Both the position numbers and the translations under genes were made by a program. From assembly GCA_930367205.1 (NCBI GenBank), contig OV884009.1, positions 91,781,189 to 91,845,188 of the forward strand: a DNA stretch of 64,000 nucleotides, in the 5' to 3' direction. Below, in pieces: positions 1 to 11,110 of the stretch. This DNA comes from Acanthosoma haemorrhoidale. Taxonomy: Eukaryota; Arthropoda; Insecta; Hemiptera; Acanthosomatidae. The notes under the pieces are model-generated. The model did no database searches, had not been told where the DNA came from, and saw nothing but the letters and a program-made list of their open reading frames with translations. Numbering within the stretch: position 1 is the stretch's first letter; every line of letters begins with the position of its first letter.

Positions 1-274
1 TAATTACATACTAACAATTATAATCTATACTGTTTATCTACACCATTCGTATCGTCACAATTTCATTAATACTTTGAGCAATCCCGGTAGTGTTTGAGCC
101 CGGTACACATACAGATCCTTAGCCCTACGTTACCCAATTTTATACACGGTTATGCTTACATTTTTATATGAACGAAATTTAGTATCATAATTGATATTGG
201 GTGTTGTTCATTTATCTATATTCTGTATATGTACAGTGGACTGTATCAATGAGAGTGAATTCGGTATTGTATAT

Positions 275-350
275 GTCATATGCATAAGATCATTTATCAC
301 AATCATAAAATTGCCTTATTAGGGACGATTGAAAGTTTGGTTCAAATAAA
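275..350 (+). mobile_element. Decayed 3' end of Jockey-like LINE
   Basis: The stretch resembles the 3' terminus of the LINE family seen many times in this window: an imperfect 'atgagatcatttatcacaat' block, then 'ttgccttatta', then an AATAAAG-like end and a T-rich tract. It is short and diverged, so the call rests only on block order. No coding part is left. The rest of 1-480 shows nothing I recognise. Confidence 0.35.
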
Positions 351-696
351 GATTTTTTTTTATATCAGACAATTTTAGATGGTCAGGCAGCTTTGCTCAC
401 TAATTGGTTGTTGAGCCATGGATTTTTCAATTTAATTTCATTTAACGAAAGAAAAAATAATCTATGATACATATATTAACAAGACTGTCGGGTTCTGTGA
501 TGTCCCCAAGGAGAAAAGATGCCCAACGCGGGCTAGGGACAACCCTAGCCACTGTCCGGCGAGCGTCAAGAAAGAGATTAAATAGGTGGACCTGTGGTTT
601 TTGGCCTTTGCTGGCGGCCTAGTTGGCGGGCAGCTTTATTCGGTTTGATCTGATTCCATAAGATCTTAGAAGGTGTGCCCTGACAAAGCAATATGT

Positions 697-879
697 TCAC
701 GAGAAGAGGAACAGGGTAGGTATTTTAGGTAGTTTATGTGGTCTTGGATTGACCACGAATTCACACTCGGTGTCTAAGGGCAGGCGAAAACAGTCCGGAT
801 CCCAAAGGCGGGTGTCAACAGGAGAGAGGTAGACTGGATCGCCGTGGGAGACGCTACTAGGTAAAGTTTGTAGGGCCAC
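697..879 (-). other. LTR-internal open frame (PVHTR/HKLP frame)
   Basis: A 60-codon open stretch within the solo LTR. It carries the segments SPVDTRLWDPDCFRLPLD and FVVNPRPHKLP, which match the frames at 14388-14645 (minus) and 58342-58746 (plus). It lies between the LTR's TGTCGGG end and the AG microsatellite, downstream of the TATA box in the LTR's own sense. Whether it is translated is unknown; shared LTR ancestry alone could explain the match. I know of no protein family for it. Confidence 0.45.
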
Positions 880-978
880 GGTGACCGTCGTCCGCGAGGA
901 AGAAGTTTCTTCTTAGGAGGTGCTAGTTTTAGTGAGACGAAGCAAAGAATCCCACTAGGAAGGTGTGGGGTCTGCCAA

Positions 979-1178
979 NNNNNNNNNNNNNNNNNNNNNN
1001 NNNNNNNNNNNNNNNNNNNNNNNNNNNNNNNNNNNNNNNNNNNNNNNNNNNNNNNNNNNNNNNNNNNNNNNNNNNNNNNNNNNNNNNNNNNNNNNNNNNN
1101 NNNNNNNNNNNNNNNNNNNNNNNNNNNNNNNNNNNNNNNNNNNNNNNNNNNNNNNNNNNNNNNNNNNNNNNNNNNNNN
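979..1178. other. Assembly gap (200 N)
   Basis: Exactly 200 N bases, at the edge of an AG dinucleotide tract. The length is probably a placeholder; the gap most likely reflects failure to assemble across the microsatellite. The true LTR length here is therefore unknown. Confidence 0.98.
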
Positions 1179-1442
<264 letters not shown>

Positions 1443-1481
1443 TAGTGTTCCAGGTGCCGGGTGCCGAGAGTCTGTCAAATG

Positions 1482-1678
1482 ATTTTTTTTTTTTTTATTT
1501 CAAAACCTCAAATACAATGTACAAAAGAAAAATAACAAAATAATAATCGACTTACAAATTTCTCCTTTTCCTGCATTTAAATGCATTTGGAGGAGTGCAT
1601 AATATAATAAATTTTTTGATGTTAATGGTACTCAGTCTTATAGTCACACTAGGTGATGAGGCTCACCTTCTTTTTGTT
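1482..1678 (-). mobile_element. Short retroposon nested in LTR, 9-bp TSD
   Basis: A T-run of 14 (1483-1496) begins the insert, i.e. a poly(A) tail on the minus strand. TGTCAAATG precedes it (1473-1481) and is repeated at 1679-1687. LTR sequence resumes right after the second copy, leading to the TATA box at 1703-1710. The roughly 200-bp body has no coding capacity and matches none of the LINE 3' ends in the window, so it may be a SINE or a heavily 5'-truncated LINE of another family. Confidence 0.7.
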
Positions 1679-1702
1679 TGTCAAATGCCTTAAATCTGGC
1701 TG

Positions 1703-1710
1703 CTTATATA
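1703..1710 (-). promoter_or_regulatory. LTR TATA box
   Basis: TATATAAG on the minus strand in a GC-rich context (GCCTATATAAGCAGCC). The same element with similar flanks occurs in the LTR copies at 58158-58165 and 36368-36375, both on the plus strand. Conserved position among copies supports a core promoter in U3. Confidence 0.6.
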
Positions 1711-1893
1711 GGCAGGCCAGCGGTGTTGGGGCGTTCCCCCACCTGCGGCTATTTTGTGCACTGGTTTTTCCCTCTCTTAACTGACGCTTTGAGGTTTTTA
1801 TTATTAAAATATGGAAACATAGATGGATATTTTTGGGCCGAGAAGAGGGGAACTTCTAATTATTCGTGATAAAGAGGTTGACACAACAAAGAC

Positions 1894-4800
1894 ATAATAA
1901 TGTGTTACATGGGATCTGTTATTTTTAAAAACCCTTTTCCCAAAGCCTTATCTTTAATTGTCAATATCAAAGCTATGTAGTGGACATCAAATTAGGAGGG
2001 TGGGTATTTTCGCCATGTTGCCGCACCATGTCCCCAACAATCGACGACCGGATCACATGAGCCTTCTAACTAGTAGGTGGCAACGTTGCCCATCCCTTGT
2101 TGGTGGAGTCCCCCCGTTAGGCTCGATCGCATTCGGCATTCGGTATTAAGTTTTATTTAAGGACAGTGTTGGCTTTAAAAAATCAGTTCGAGCAATCTGT
2201 ATTTAATTAGGATGAACCCAAGAGAACTTGGGTGAGGACGGTAAAACATGACATCCTTTGGGGACGGTATTTAAAAGATACGATGTAGTTAGTTGTCCCT
2301 GTTACCTATAGCTTGATGTACGGATGTGTCTGAATTAATAATTAATTATCATAGAAAAATTAATTTTGTTTTTATGTGATCTATTGTTTATTTGTTTAGG
2401 TTATTTTGAGTTCTAATACATTTTATTCTTCTAGTTAGTCCATACTGAGCTTACATTAAATAATAATACATTACATAAGCTTTATGTAACCGTATTATTT
2501 GTTGAATTTTTTTTTTTAAGTTATTTTATTTGGTATATTGTAGCTTACCGTAAATAGATTAGTCCTATTTCTTTTTTTATTTATTTTATTTTAGATTTTG
2601 CATAATTAACTTTTTTTAAAGTTCCATTATTAAACTATTTACTTTGAGCAATTTGAGTGATACGTTATTGGGTCAAGTTATAAAGGTGTTCGGTTGTATG
2701 AACGTTGTTCACGGCCTCCTAATTTATACTTTATTAAGTTTTCATTTATATTATTAACTCGATAAATGTCATGTGATCTGGATAATTTTGAGTTATATTT
2801 CTTTGGACTATTTGGTGGGAGCTCAAACACTAACAGTGCTCAAAAACAATACGTCATTGTTGAAATAAATCATTATTCAAAAAAATTATTATTCACCTTA
2901 TTCAGTATGTATCAAACCGGAAAGCTCTTGATACGATAATATAAACCAACCTTTAGGAACATAGTGAAAACATGACCAAATAAATAAATACCACTGTATG
3001 AGTTTCTCGTTACTTTAGAAAGGGCTTTTTACAACTAATAAAACAAAAAGGTATCGATCATTATAGTTAGGTTGGAAAAACTCAACGAAAAAAAAGATTA
3101 ATAACTGACGATTTGAATGATGTATGGGATTATTATATGTTATAGTTAATAATTGCGAGGTCATTGCGGATCTGCGACAAAGTAAAGTACGAGTCGTTAA
3201 GCCACATTACGACTAATTATAGTTGTATAATACAATAACAATTATAGTTTTTAGACCTTCATTCTATAAAGTACATTATTAGGTGGCTCTTTCCGAAGCC
3301 AAATCCTACTGTGCTTTTTCCCTGAACCCCATCTTAAGCTTAATTGATCATTTATTACTTTAAATAAAAATATTAATTTATTTTTCGCGTAATTATTTTT
3401 GTTGTTTTTTTTTTATTCCTAAATTTAGACACTAGTTTTCGCCGAGTACGTATTGATGACACTATAAAATTCAACAGCACTTCTTTAGGAAATCGCAGAT
3501 TCTACAGTACATACCGAAGCGCGTGAAATTGGAAGTTGTGACTTACGGATTGTGACCTCGTTAAGTTGCATCAAGCTTAAATGGCCTCCCAGCATGAAAT
3601 GGTTCCCAGCACTTTCTTTACTGTGCTCTCCCTCCCACTTAAGTGGAGCATTGAGTTGCTAAGCATTGGTCCACCGGGAAATTCGGAGGGCTCACTGAGT
3701 ACCGGCTGTTATCATTTATTTTATTGGGAAAAGGGTAGCCCGTATGCTAATGCCTGATGAGGTCGCATCTTCAGAATCGTTTCCTCGATCTATCCTGATC
3801 TTACCGAAACAACCTCAACTCGTTGCAATTTTTCCGCTCTTCTACCTGGTAAGGTATCTGATAAACCTTAACTGTTATTGTTGGTTATTTGTACTAGACA
3901 TATATATACATACAATCCACTATATGAGAAACTATACACTGTAAAATCGTAATGCCAAGAGACCAAGGTTTTTTGTATGAACAACCGAGATTTTCAAAAC
4001 AGTGGGATTACGAATTATTGAGGGTTAAAAAATGGAAAAAGTCTAATTACAGGGATTATCGGTTCTTAATAAAGTTCCATACATTTAAAATACAAAATAA
4101 AAAAAAACAAAAATGAAATGGGTATGTACTTAGTTATTTTTAATAAAAAAAAAAATAAGTGGATAATAAATCTTGTAATAGATATTATAAATATAAATTT
4201 TGTTTACAGCGGTCAAACCATGCCTCGCTCACAATGAAATTTTCTATGCCTCATCTTTCTGCCAAAAATTTCCCTCATCAACACTTTCCAACACTAGTAC
4301 GTTTAATTGTCGGCAATGTTAAAACCACATGACAAGTGATGACTCAAGTTCAGAGAATCACTCGTTTTTGACGTTTCGTGTCACTGCTTGAAGGTAGTCC
4401 AGCAATGATCTTGTTCTTCTTTTAAACTGAACTCAGTGTAGATGGAGGAGTATTAAAGCGTTTTGCCACATCGATTTTTTTCTCGCCATTGAAAATCCTG
4501 ATATCACTAAAATAAACTCTTTATAAAAACAGAACAGTTTATTAAACCTCCTTTAGGATAAAAACCGAAAAAAAAGAAGTCAGCAATCGGGATCCATATA
4601 CTCGCGTTTTTTTAATTTACAAGTTTGTTGGGTTTTGCACCGTTACGCACTTTCTTTAAGGTCTGAAGGAAGGCTTAATTAACAACCGTACCTGTTCAAC
4701 ACTACAAAGTTTTTTGCAACTACAATACACACACGTACATACATACACACTTGTCTTGAAAAATCTTCATTTTTCACTTACAAATTGTGAGACTATAGAC

Positions 4801-5639
4801 CTAGTAATTAAAAGCTAATGGAAAAATTACTACCAAGATCAAGCTCCCTGCAATGTTTTCTTTGACGATTAATTATAAATAGGAGTAGGAATACAAGAAT
4901 GTATATTTATTTAATACTTGGTAGTTTCGAGGCTCAATCATCTACATTTTTACAAATAAATTATGTTTCCTAATAACTATATAGTTTTGTATTCTACAAT
5001 GGATATATTATTTAACAGAAGTTCATAGACTTTAGATTTGTAGAGAAGGAAAAAGGGGAAAAAAATATAAAAAAGAGGAGAATCCATACCTGACCCGAAT
5101 AGCCGAGGTGAGATGGACTTGCATGGTTTAGCCTCACGAAGCTCAACCCATGCAGATTCAATGTGAGCAGTAGATCCTACCATATCCCAGATCCAGATCG
5201 CAACCGTACAGGATGGTTACCACAGTATGCTTGGTATTAGTTCAATTATTTCATTCATGGCTCAGTATACTAGTTATATATTTAATTTTTTGTTTCTATT
5301 ATCGTCTAGATCCATTGTCAATTACATTGATTTTTTTTAGAATATAAAGGAACGCTATTAACAAATTAAGAGGCGTGTTTTGAATAACTACTCAGAATTT
5401 TTAATCAAAAATAACTCATTTATTTTTTAGACCTTGGTCATTTACAAAGTGCCTTTAGTTAGTTTGTTCCTAAAACGTATTTTTAAGTAAATGCCTTTAA
5501 CAATTCCACACGTGAATTTTATTATAATCATGGCAATAAATACAGCAAAAGCATAGCCAGAGTTAGGTTGGTCATTAATTTCTATGGGGCCGAATTTCGT
5601 AACATTTAACAGGGCTTTTTCTTATACAGCTTGCAATGA
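1894..5639. other. No recognisable feature
   Basis: AT-rich DNA with many stops in all frames. Short open stretches (for example 1958-2149 plus, 3744-3944 plus, 4977-5183 minus) lack recognisable motifs and have no supporting signals. I see no repeat of known family here. Confidence 0.6.
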
Positions 5640-6075
5640 TGTATTTACCTAATAATACCATTGCGTTTAGGGTCGTCCAAAGCGTCTCCTAATGACCTAA
5701 GGACCTGAGACGGAGTGTAAATGCATTGTCCATTATTGCTTAAAAGATTGATCTTGGTAAGATGTCTTTGAAAGTAGAAGATGCCGTTTCTAGATGGGTG
5801 GGATTTCAGGGCTGTCAGCTAATGTTGCATAAAAGTGTTAGGGAGTAAAGGGGCGGTGAAACAACTCTGAAGGTTTTTAGAGCATAGGACTAATGGGCTA
5901 CACCATGTGGAACATCTGGTTCAATGAAATATGGAATAGTAGTTAAAATATTCTAAACAAAAACGAACTTGAAAAATGGAAGAGGTTCAAAAGATTGGAC
6001 TTGAAGACAGACTGATTACAAAAATATTCTGTGCTGAATCAGTTTCAGGAATGTAAAGCAGGCGTGCCATAATCT
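5640..6075 (-). mobile_element. Old, decayed Jockey-like LINE fragment (RT region)
   Basis: Two blocks align with the RT region of the LINE at 7400-8000. 'gtccaaagcgtct' near 5680 matches the segment at about 7450. 5930-6070 follows 'gatagtagttagaatattctaaac...gtaaagcaagcctgcgtgcca' with many changes and indels. No frame is open. The solo LTR at 6097 lies just beyond it. Confidence 0.6.
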
Positions 6076-6096
6076 TTCCATAGTCTTGAAACTATG

Positions 6097-6708
6097 TGTT
6101 GGGACGTCACTAGGGGGGTGCCTGTTCACCCTAGCCCTGGTGATAAGGGCGGATTGTTCGAGTTTATAACCTGGACAATTGTTTCATGACGGCGTTACTA
6201 TCTGACTCCATTTTTGATAGGTATGTGCCCCGACAATGCACTATGTCCAAGAGAAGAGGTACAGAGGTTTTTCATAAAGAATCAGTCAAGTTTTCAGAGT
6301 TCGAGCGGAAACAAAGCATCAACGAGTAAAGGTCACGATAGACTAATTAACAGGGCCAGGAGCCCTGGCTTAAGTACCCTCTCTGGGAGGGCTGCAAGGG
6401 CCTAGGCCGGCGGTTAGGTTTCCACACATGTGGTGATGAACCGCGAACGCCGCCTGATTACCCGACTCCTGGAGGGTAGAGGCTGCAAAAGGGTCGTTTA
6501 TGTTTATGACTGACAGCTGGTTACCCTTCTCGTGTTACTTGCTTGGCCCCCATCTTTTATTGCTTAACACATTTACAATGATTTATATTTGTTCATGTTA
6601 TTTACATTTTGTCTGTAATACATTTAGTTCATGTTATTTACTTTTGCTTACAATATATATGCAATAGAGTATAGGGTGATTTATCTTATGTAGTTTGCGG
6701 TCGTTACA
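6097..6708 (-). mobile_element. Solo LTR (CTATG TSD) interrupted at its edge by a LINE
   Basis: The element starts TGTTGGGACGTC at 6097 and ends GGTCGTTACA at 6708, with the last bases duplicated after the LINE at 8971-8980. The 5 bp before it (6092-6096, CTATG) recur at 8981-8985, immediately after the duplicated LTR end. So the LTR inserted first with a 5-bp TSD, and the LINE then landed in its last bases. It belongs to the same sub-type as 28282-28815 (shared middle section around GGGCCAGGAGCCCTG), which lacks the microsatellite and the PVHTR frame found in other copies. No internal genes remain. Confidence 0.9.
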
Positions 6709-6710
6709 CT

Positions 6711-8970
6711 TTTTTTTTTTTTTTATTTGTTCTCAAACAATTTTATTAAGATAAAATTACAATCTGCCTTTTATTAGGCAATGAGTAATTGAGATAAATG
6801 TCATCATTCATACTATATTTACAATTCATCATTCACTCGCTCATTCATACAATATTTACAAACAGCCCAGAGGCCCCCCAAGTCCACAAGGGTCACCTCC
6901 CTCGCATGCGAAGGAGGAAGCGGAGTCTTGGGGAGTCCCCCACGCTCCTACGTCAGCCGCGTCACTGGATAAGCCAGCGGAGGCTGACCAAGAGCGCGAG
7001 AGCCACAGACGCTACGGACATGATTAGAGGAACTGGCCATTGCCAGAACTCCCACTATCACTTAGTTATAGCAGGTCACGAGGCCACTGCCGTTTTAATC
7101 TCCGAAGAGGATTATAGGGGTGAGGGGTGCAGTGCAATGACTGTGCTAGGGAATTAGGGTGGTTGGATAGGTTACTATGGAATTTTATGAACTTGGAAGG
7201 GATGAGTTCAAGAATATAGGGTATATTCAGATCATTGTGAAGGGTTTTGTTGCTGACGTAATAAGGGGCATTTACTATTGTTCTTAGGACTTTTGATTGA
7301 AAGAATTGGATGCGCTTGATGTTCGACTTTTTTGCTGTCCCCCATAGCTCTATTCCGTATGTCCAGATTGGCTTAGGTATAACCTTGTAAATAAGTAGTT
7401 TGTTTTCTATTGAGAGGTGGGATGTCCTTCGAAGTAGTCTGTACAGTTGTCCAAAGCGTCTGTTTAGTTCTTGTCTTTTTAGCCTCGTGTGTGGGTTCCA
7501 TGTCAGTCTTTTGTCGAGATGGAAGCCTAAATACCGTACTGTCTCAGACACAGGGAGAGGAATTGAATTTAAAAAGACTGGTGGACAGGACTTGCGGCAG
7601 AGGGTAAAGGTTATGTGGGAACATTTTCCTTCATTGACTTTGATTCGCCATTGGTTGCACCAATACTCGATCTCGTCGAGGTGTTTTTGAAGGTTTTGGG
7701 ATGCTATATTAGGGTCTGGATGGGTTGACAGGACTGCAGTGTCGTCTGCGAATGTTGCCAAGAAGGTATTGGTGGTAGAGGGGACATCAGCGGTGTATAG
7801 ATTATAGAGGGTGGGACCCAGGACGCTGCCCTGTGGAACTCCTGCTTTAATGGGATAGTAGTTAGAATATTCTAAACCACAGCGGACTTGGAAGAAACGG
7901 TTTGAAAGGTAGGATTGTAGGATTAGGAATAGGGTTTGCGGTAAATATCCTTTGAGCTTGTAAAGCAAGCCTGCGTGCCAGACCCTGTCAAAAGCTTGAG
8001 CTATGTCCAGAAAGGCAGCAGTGCAATACTGTTTGGTTTCAAGGGCTGAGGATATGTGATCAACAACGCGAAGGCCTTGTTGAGCTGTGGAATGTCGTTG
8101 GCGGAAACCAAACTGATGAGTAGGGTAAAGGTTTTTGGATTCAACAATTGGAAGTAGGCGTTTTAATAGGAGTTTTTCAAATATTTTTGAGAGGATAGGG
8201 AGTAGGCTAATTGGACGGTAAGATGAGGCGTCATTGGGTGGTTTACCGGGTTTGGCGAATAAGACAATAATGGAATGTTTCCAGAGGAGAGGAAAGTGCG
8301 TCGTTCGGATAATGCAATTATATATATAGGTTAGGAAGATTATGGCTTTAGGAGGAAGTTGTTGGAGGATTCGAGGAGTAAGGAGATCATATCCTGGAGA
8401 TTTTCGGTAAGGTAATTTTTTCAGAAGATATTTAGCCTCGGAGGGGTTAACGGCTTTTGGTGGTAGTGAGAGAGGGATAGGTGAAGTGAGGAAATCTTCA
8501 ACAGTTGGACGGTGAGTATTGTTTTGAGGAGTAAGATGAGGAGTGAAAGTATGGGAAAAATGCAGTGCAAATTCTTCCGCCCTCTCGCCATCCGAAGCCG
8601 CCCAGGACCCATCATCACGACGGAGTGGGTGTGAAACAGGATGGTATTTTAGGATTTTCTTAGTTAGATTCCATAAGGAGTTGTCCCTGGTAGACAGGGA
8701 GGTGAGATAGGAATTGAAAGAATCGGAACGGAAGGATGCTAATTGCCGCTTTACCAGCCTGCAGTACTGATTGTATGAGCGACGATCAGCAGGATGTCGG
8801 GATCTTTGCCACACTGTTCTTGAGTGGCGTTTGGATTTGATTAGGTCTTTGAGATACTGAGGTAAAGGATTTTGATTGTGAATTTTTAGGTGACGGTGGG
8901 GTGACGATGCCTCCCAGGCCGACCTCTGGATCAGAGTAGTGAAGGAATGCACCGCATCGTCTAGGTCTTG
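6711..8970 (-). mobile_element. 5'-truncated Jockey-like LINE with 12-bp TSD
   Basis: A T-run (6710-6724) marks the poly(A) tail of a minus-strand insertion. GGTCGTTACACT is present at both flanks (6699-6710 and 8971-8982) as a 12-bp target-site duplication. Homology to the full-length element at 47899-52468 ends at 8970 ('gtctaggtcttg'), where truncation occurred. It retains the second half of ORF2. The nearly identical shorter copy at 18604-19305 shows the same subfamily moved more than once. It lies inside the end of a solo LTR. Confidence 0.93.
7066..8970 (-). CDS. LINE ORF2 fragment: reverse transcriptase, open but lacking its N-terminus
   Basis: Non-LTR reverse transcriptase, which primes cDNA synthesis at nicked target DNA. 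The frame is open from 9024 to the stop at 7066 (652 codons), but only sequence up to 8970 belongs to the element, so the start codon around 9024 lies in flanking DNA and is not authentic. The AP-endonuclease domain is missing through 5' truncation. RT motifs in order: SYRPISLLPILSKIFEKLL, HQFGFRQRHSTAQQGL, AFLDIAQAFDRVWH, GVPQGSVLGPTLYNLY, catalytic FADDTAVL (about residue 424), and RYLGFHLDKRLTW. The C-terminus ends in a basic RRLKRQWPRDLL. The lack of stops across about 635 codons suggests a recent insertion. It cannot be autonomous without the endonuclease and ORF1. Jockey clade is my best assignment, from ORF2 layout and the ORF1 of its full-length relative. Confidence 0.9.
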   Translation of the reverse strand, partial: QDLDDAVHSFTTLIQRSAWEASSPHRHLKIHNQNPLPQYLKDLIKSKRHSRTVWQRSRHPADRRSYNQYCRLVKRQLASFRSDSFNSYLTSLSTRDNSLWNLTKKILKYHPVSHPLRRDDGSWAASDGERAEEFALHFSHTFTPHLTPQNNTHRPTVEDFLTSPIPLSLPPKAVNPSEAKYLLKKLPYRKSPGYDLLTPRILQQLPPKAIIFLTYIYNCIIRTTHFPLLWKHSIIVLFAKPGKPPNDASSYRPISLLPILSKIFEKLLLKRLLPIVESKNLYPTHQFGFRQRHSTAQQGLRVVDHISSALETKQYCTAAFLDIAQAFDRVWHAGLLYKLKGYLPQTLFLILQSYLSNRFFQVRCGLEYSNYYPIKAGVPQGSVLGPTLYNLYTADVPSTTNTFLATFADDTAVLSTHPDPNIASQNLQKHLDEIEYWCNQWRIKVNEGKCSHITFTLCRKSCPPVFLNSIPLPVSETVRYLGFHLDKRLTWNPHTRLKRQELNRRFGQLYRLLRRTSHLSIENKLLIYKVIPKPIWTYGIELWGTAKKSNIKRIQFFQSKVLRTIVNAPYYVSNKTLHNDLNIPYILELIPSKFIKFHSNLSNHPNSLAQSLHCTPHPYNPLRRLKRQWPRDLL

Positions 8971-8985
8971 GGTCGTTACACTATG

Positions 8986-9999
8986 TCTAAAATCTGTAAT
9001 CATGACTGTTTCTTCCATAACCATAATCGTCTCACGGCAAAATCTTCAAATGCCGATATATCCTTACTACCTGTTATTCCACCGACACTAAAAACTAAAA
9101 CGGTATACTTCCCTAACCAGCCAAGTCATTCTCATACCTCTTCGTATTCCAAGTGCATTTTTTCTTAGTACTCGTCTGTTAACCCTTTAGTAGGTCACTG
9201 ACTCAGTACCAAAGAAAAAACAAATGAAATTTTACCAAGCAAACACTAACAAATCTCATTTACTAATATATTTAAAGGAATCCTATAAGCTATTGTGAAG
9301 TTAAATACATCATAATTCTATTATACTATAAATAATGTATGCGTGGTGTGTTATAAATATAACAACGTATTATCACGATTTATTCATAGTTTAATTTTTA
9401 CGCACGTTGTTTATTTGCAAAACTCTTGAAGTTGCTGTGAGAAGTGGCGTCTTTATTTCCTTCTGTGTGTTACATGTTGCGACCCAACACTTTGTTGCAT
9501 GCTCTTATTTACATTTCAGAATTATGAGGTTAAAGGAAATTTTTTATAACCTGGAGATGTTGCGAAATTATTTTTATTGCTCATTAAAATTACGTTTAAT
9601 TAGTAATTTATTATTGTTAAACGTTATTTTTTATCAAAAAAAAAAAAAAAAATGTTAAACATCTGGAAAAGCATTGTTTATGAATTTGTAAGGCACATAT
9701 TCTGTTTAAAAAACACAAGCGACTAATAGAGGCTTAAACATAAAAGTATTTTAAAAACTCAGAGTATTTTTTCATGAATGACGTAGAAAAGTACCAGGTG
9801 AAAAAAAAAATTATGAATAAAAAAAAAGTGGCAAACCACCTGAACCTGAAAATGGAGGTGAAGATGAAGTGGATAAGCAGTTTTGTAGCTGTGCAGCTGT
9901 TGTGACTTGTTGGTAACTGATACGGAAACCGTCAGAGAAATGGTAATCCAGACTGCGGCAGTGAATAGTGAGGTAGAATTATCGGTGATCAGCCCGCGA
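8986..9999. other. No recognisable feature
   Basis: AT-rich flanking DNA after the LTR's second TSD copy. It contains a short A-run (about 9637-9652) and no motif-bearing frame. Confidence 0.6.
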
Positions 10000-10030
10000 T
10001 GGAAAACAGACTGACGCTATCTGTTTTCCA
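10000..10030. repeat. Perfect 11-bp inverted repeat (hairpin)
   Basis: TGGAAAACAGA at 10000-10010 is followed by a 9-nt spacer (CTGACGCTA) and its exact reverse complement at 10020-10030. It is a strong potential stem-loop with no gene next to it. Confidence 0.7.
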
Positions 10031-10214
10031 CCCCTCAACAGGCTCATCCCTTTTGTCCTACCCCACGCATCATCATAAAGGTGGTTAGCTTGTCAACCCA
10101 TGGATAGGTAGCCTCACCGTTTTTATTTTTCACCGATCAAGTGCACCAAGGTTAACTAACCTAATAAAATTATAATAAACAATAAAATGAATACCGTTTC
10201 TGGATCCCACTAAT

Positions 10215-10216
<2 letters not shown>

Positions 10217-10288
<72 letters not shown>
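10217..10288. repeat. (T)72 homopolymer
   Basis: An uninterrupted run of about 72 T. Such length usually marks the poly(A) tail of a minus-strand retroposon. The sequence to its right (10289-10420) does not match the LINE 3' ends seen elsewhere here, so the element it would belong to is not identified. Confidence 0.8.
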
Positions 10289-10920
10289 CCTAAGCTCTCA
10301 AAATTATAAAAAATAGGAATGTGGGAAAAATAAGGAAAATTATTTTTGGCTGGAAAGTGCCTTTCACTAAGGGGAGACCCCTATTATGGGATTAAGTGAA
10401 AGAACTGAACTGAACAACAGTAATCTTAACTAACGGGATGGTGGCTATAACATTTAATAATTAACAAAACTGCACATACAAATAGATGTTACAAAAAATA
10501 TTCTGGTAAAACGAATTCTGTTGTACACACAACAATTTATTGAAATTAAAAAGGTTTTACTAGAAGCAAGCTATACTAATACAACATTTACAGCCTCTGG
10601 AACAGGGTTCCAGTATTTGTTCTGCTTAACCTGGCGTACCAGGCACAATTACCCAAATACTGAAAACTATTATTCCGTCCTACCTTCAACATAAACTGAA
10701 TGAACCAATAAGCAGTAGCCAAACCAATTAGCACCTCTCTTTTCCCTCTCTTTCTACGTGGTTTATTCCCTCTACATATATTTCATACATATGATGAGAA
10801 AATTTTAATTATTTTAAACAGTATTAAATTGAAATAATATGTAAACAATGGCGAGGCAATTGAGACTGGGGTCACCACTTAACCAGGGTAATTCTTAGAT
10901 CAAACTTGCTCTCTTATATT

Positions 10921-11030
10921 TTTTTTTTTTTTATTTAAAACGTATTTATTGTGAAAAATTACAATCTGCTTTATTGGGCTATAAGTAATTGTGATAAATG
11001 TTCTCATTCATACCATACGTGTCCTATAAA
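10921..11030 (-). mobile_element. Jockey-like LINE 3' fragment
   Basis: A T-run followed by 'tttattgtga', 'aattacaatctgc', 'taagtaattgtgataaatg' and 'ttctcattcatacca', which is the order of the family's 3' UTR. Only the terminal hundred or so bases are recognisable. On the minus strand the end includes an AATAAA polyadenylation signal. Confidence 0.75.
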
Positions 11031-11110
11031 ACAATATCTACAACCACGGCCTGACATGTGGGACTGGGGTGCCTCGTGGTCCCCGGGCTCTGCTCTTTTC
11101 CTTGTACTAT

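Noticed and set aside
6798..7157. 119-codon plus-strand frame, also at 18701-19060
   Set aside because: It is antisense to the LINE 3' UTR and RT C-terminus; repetition of the frame is due to the two LINE copies.
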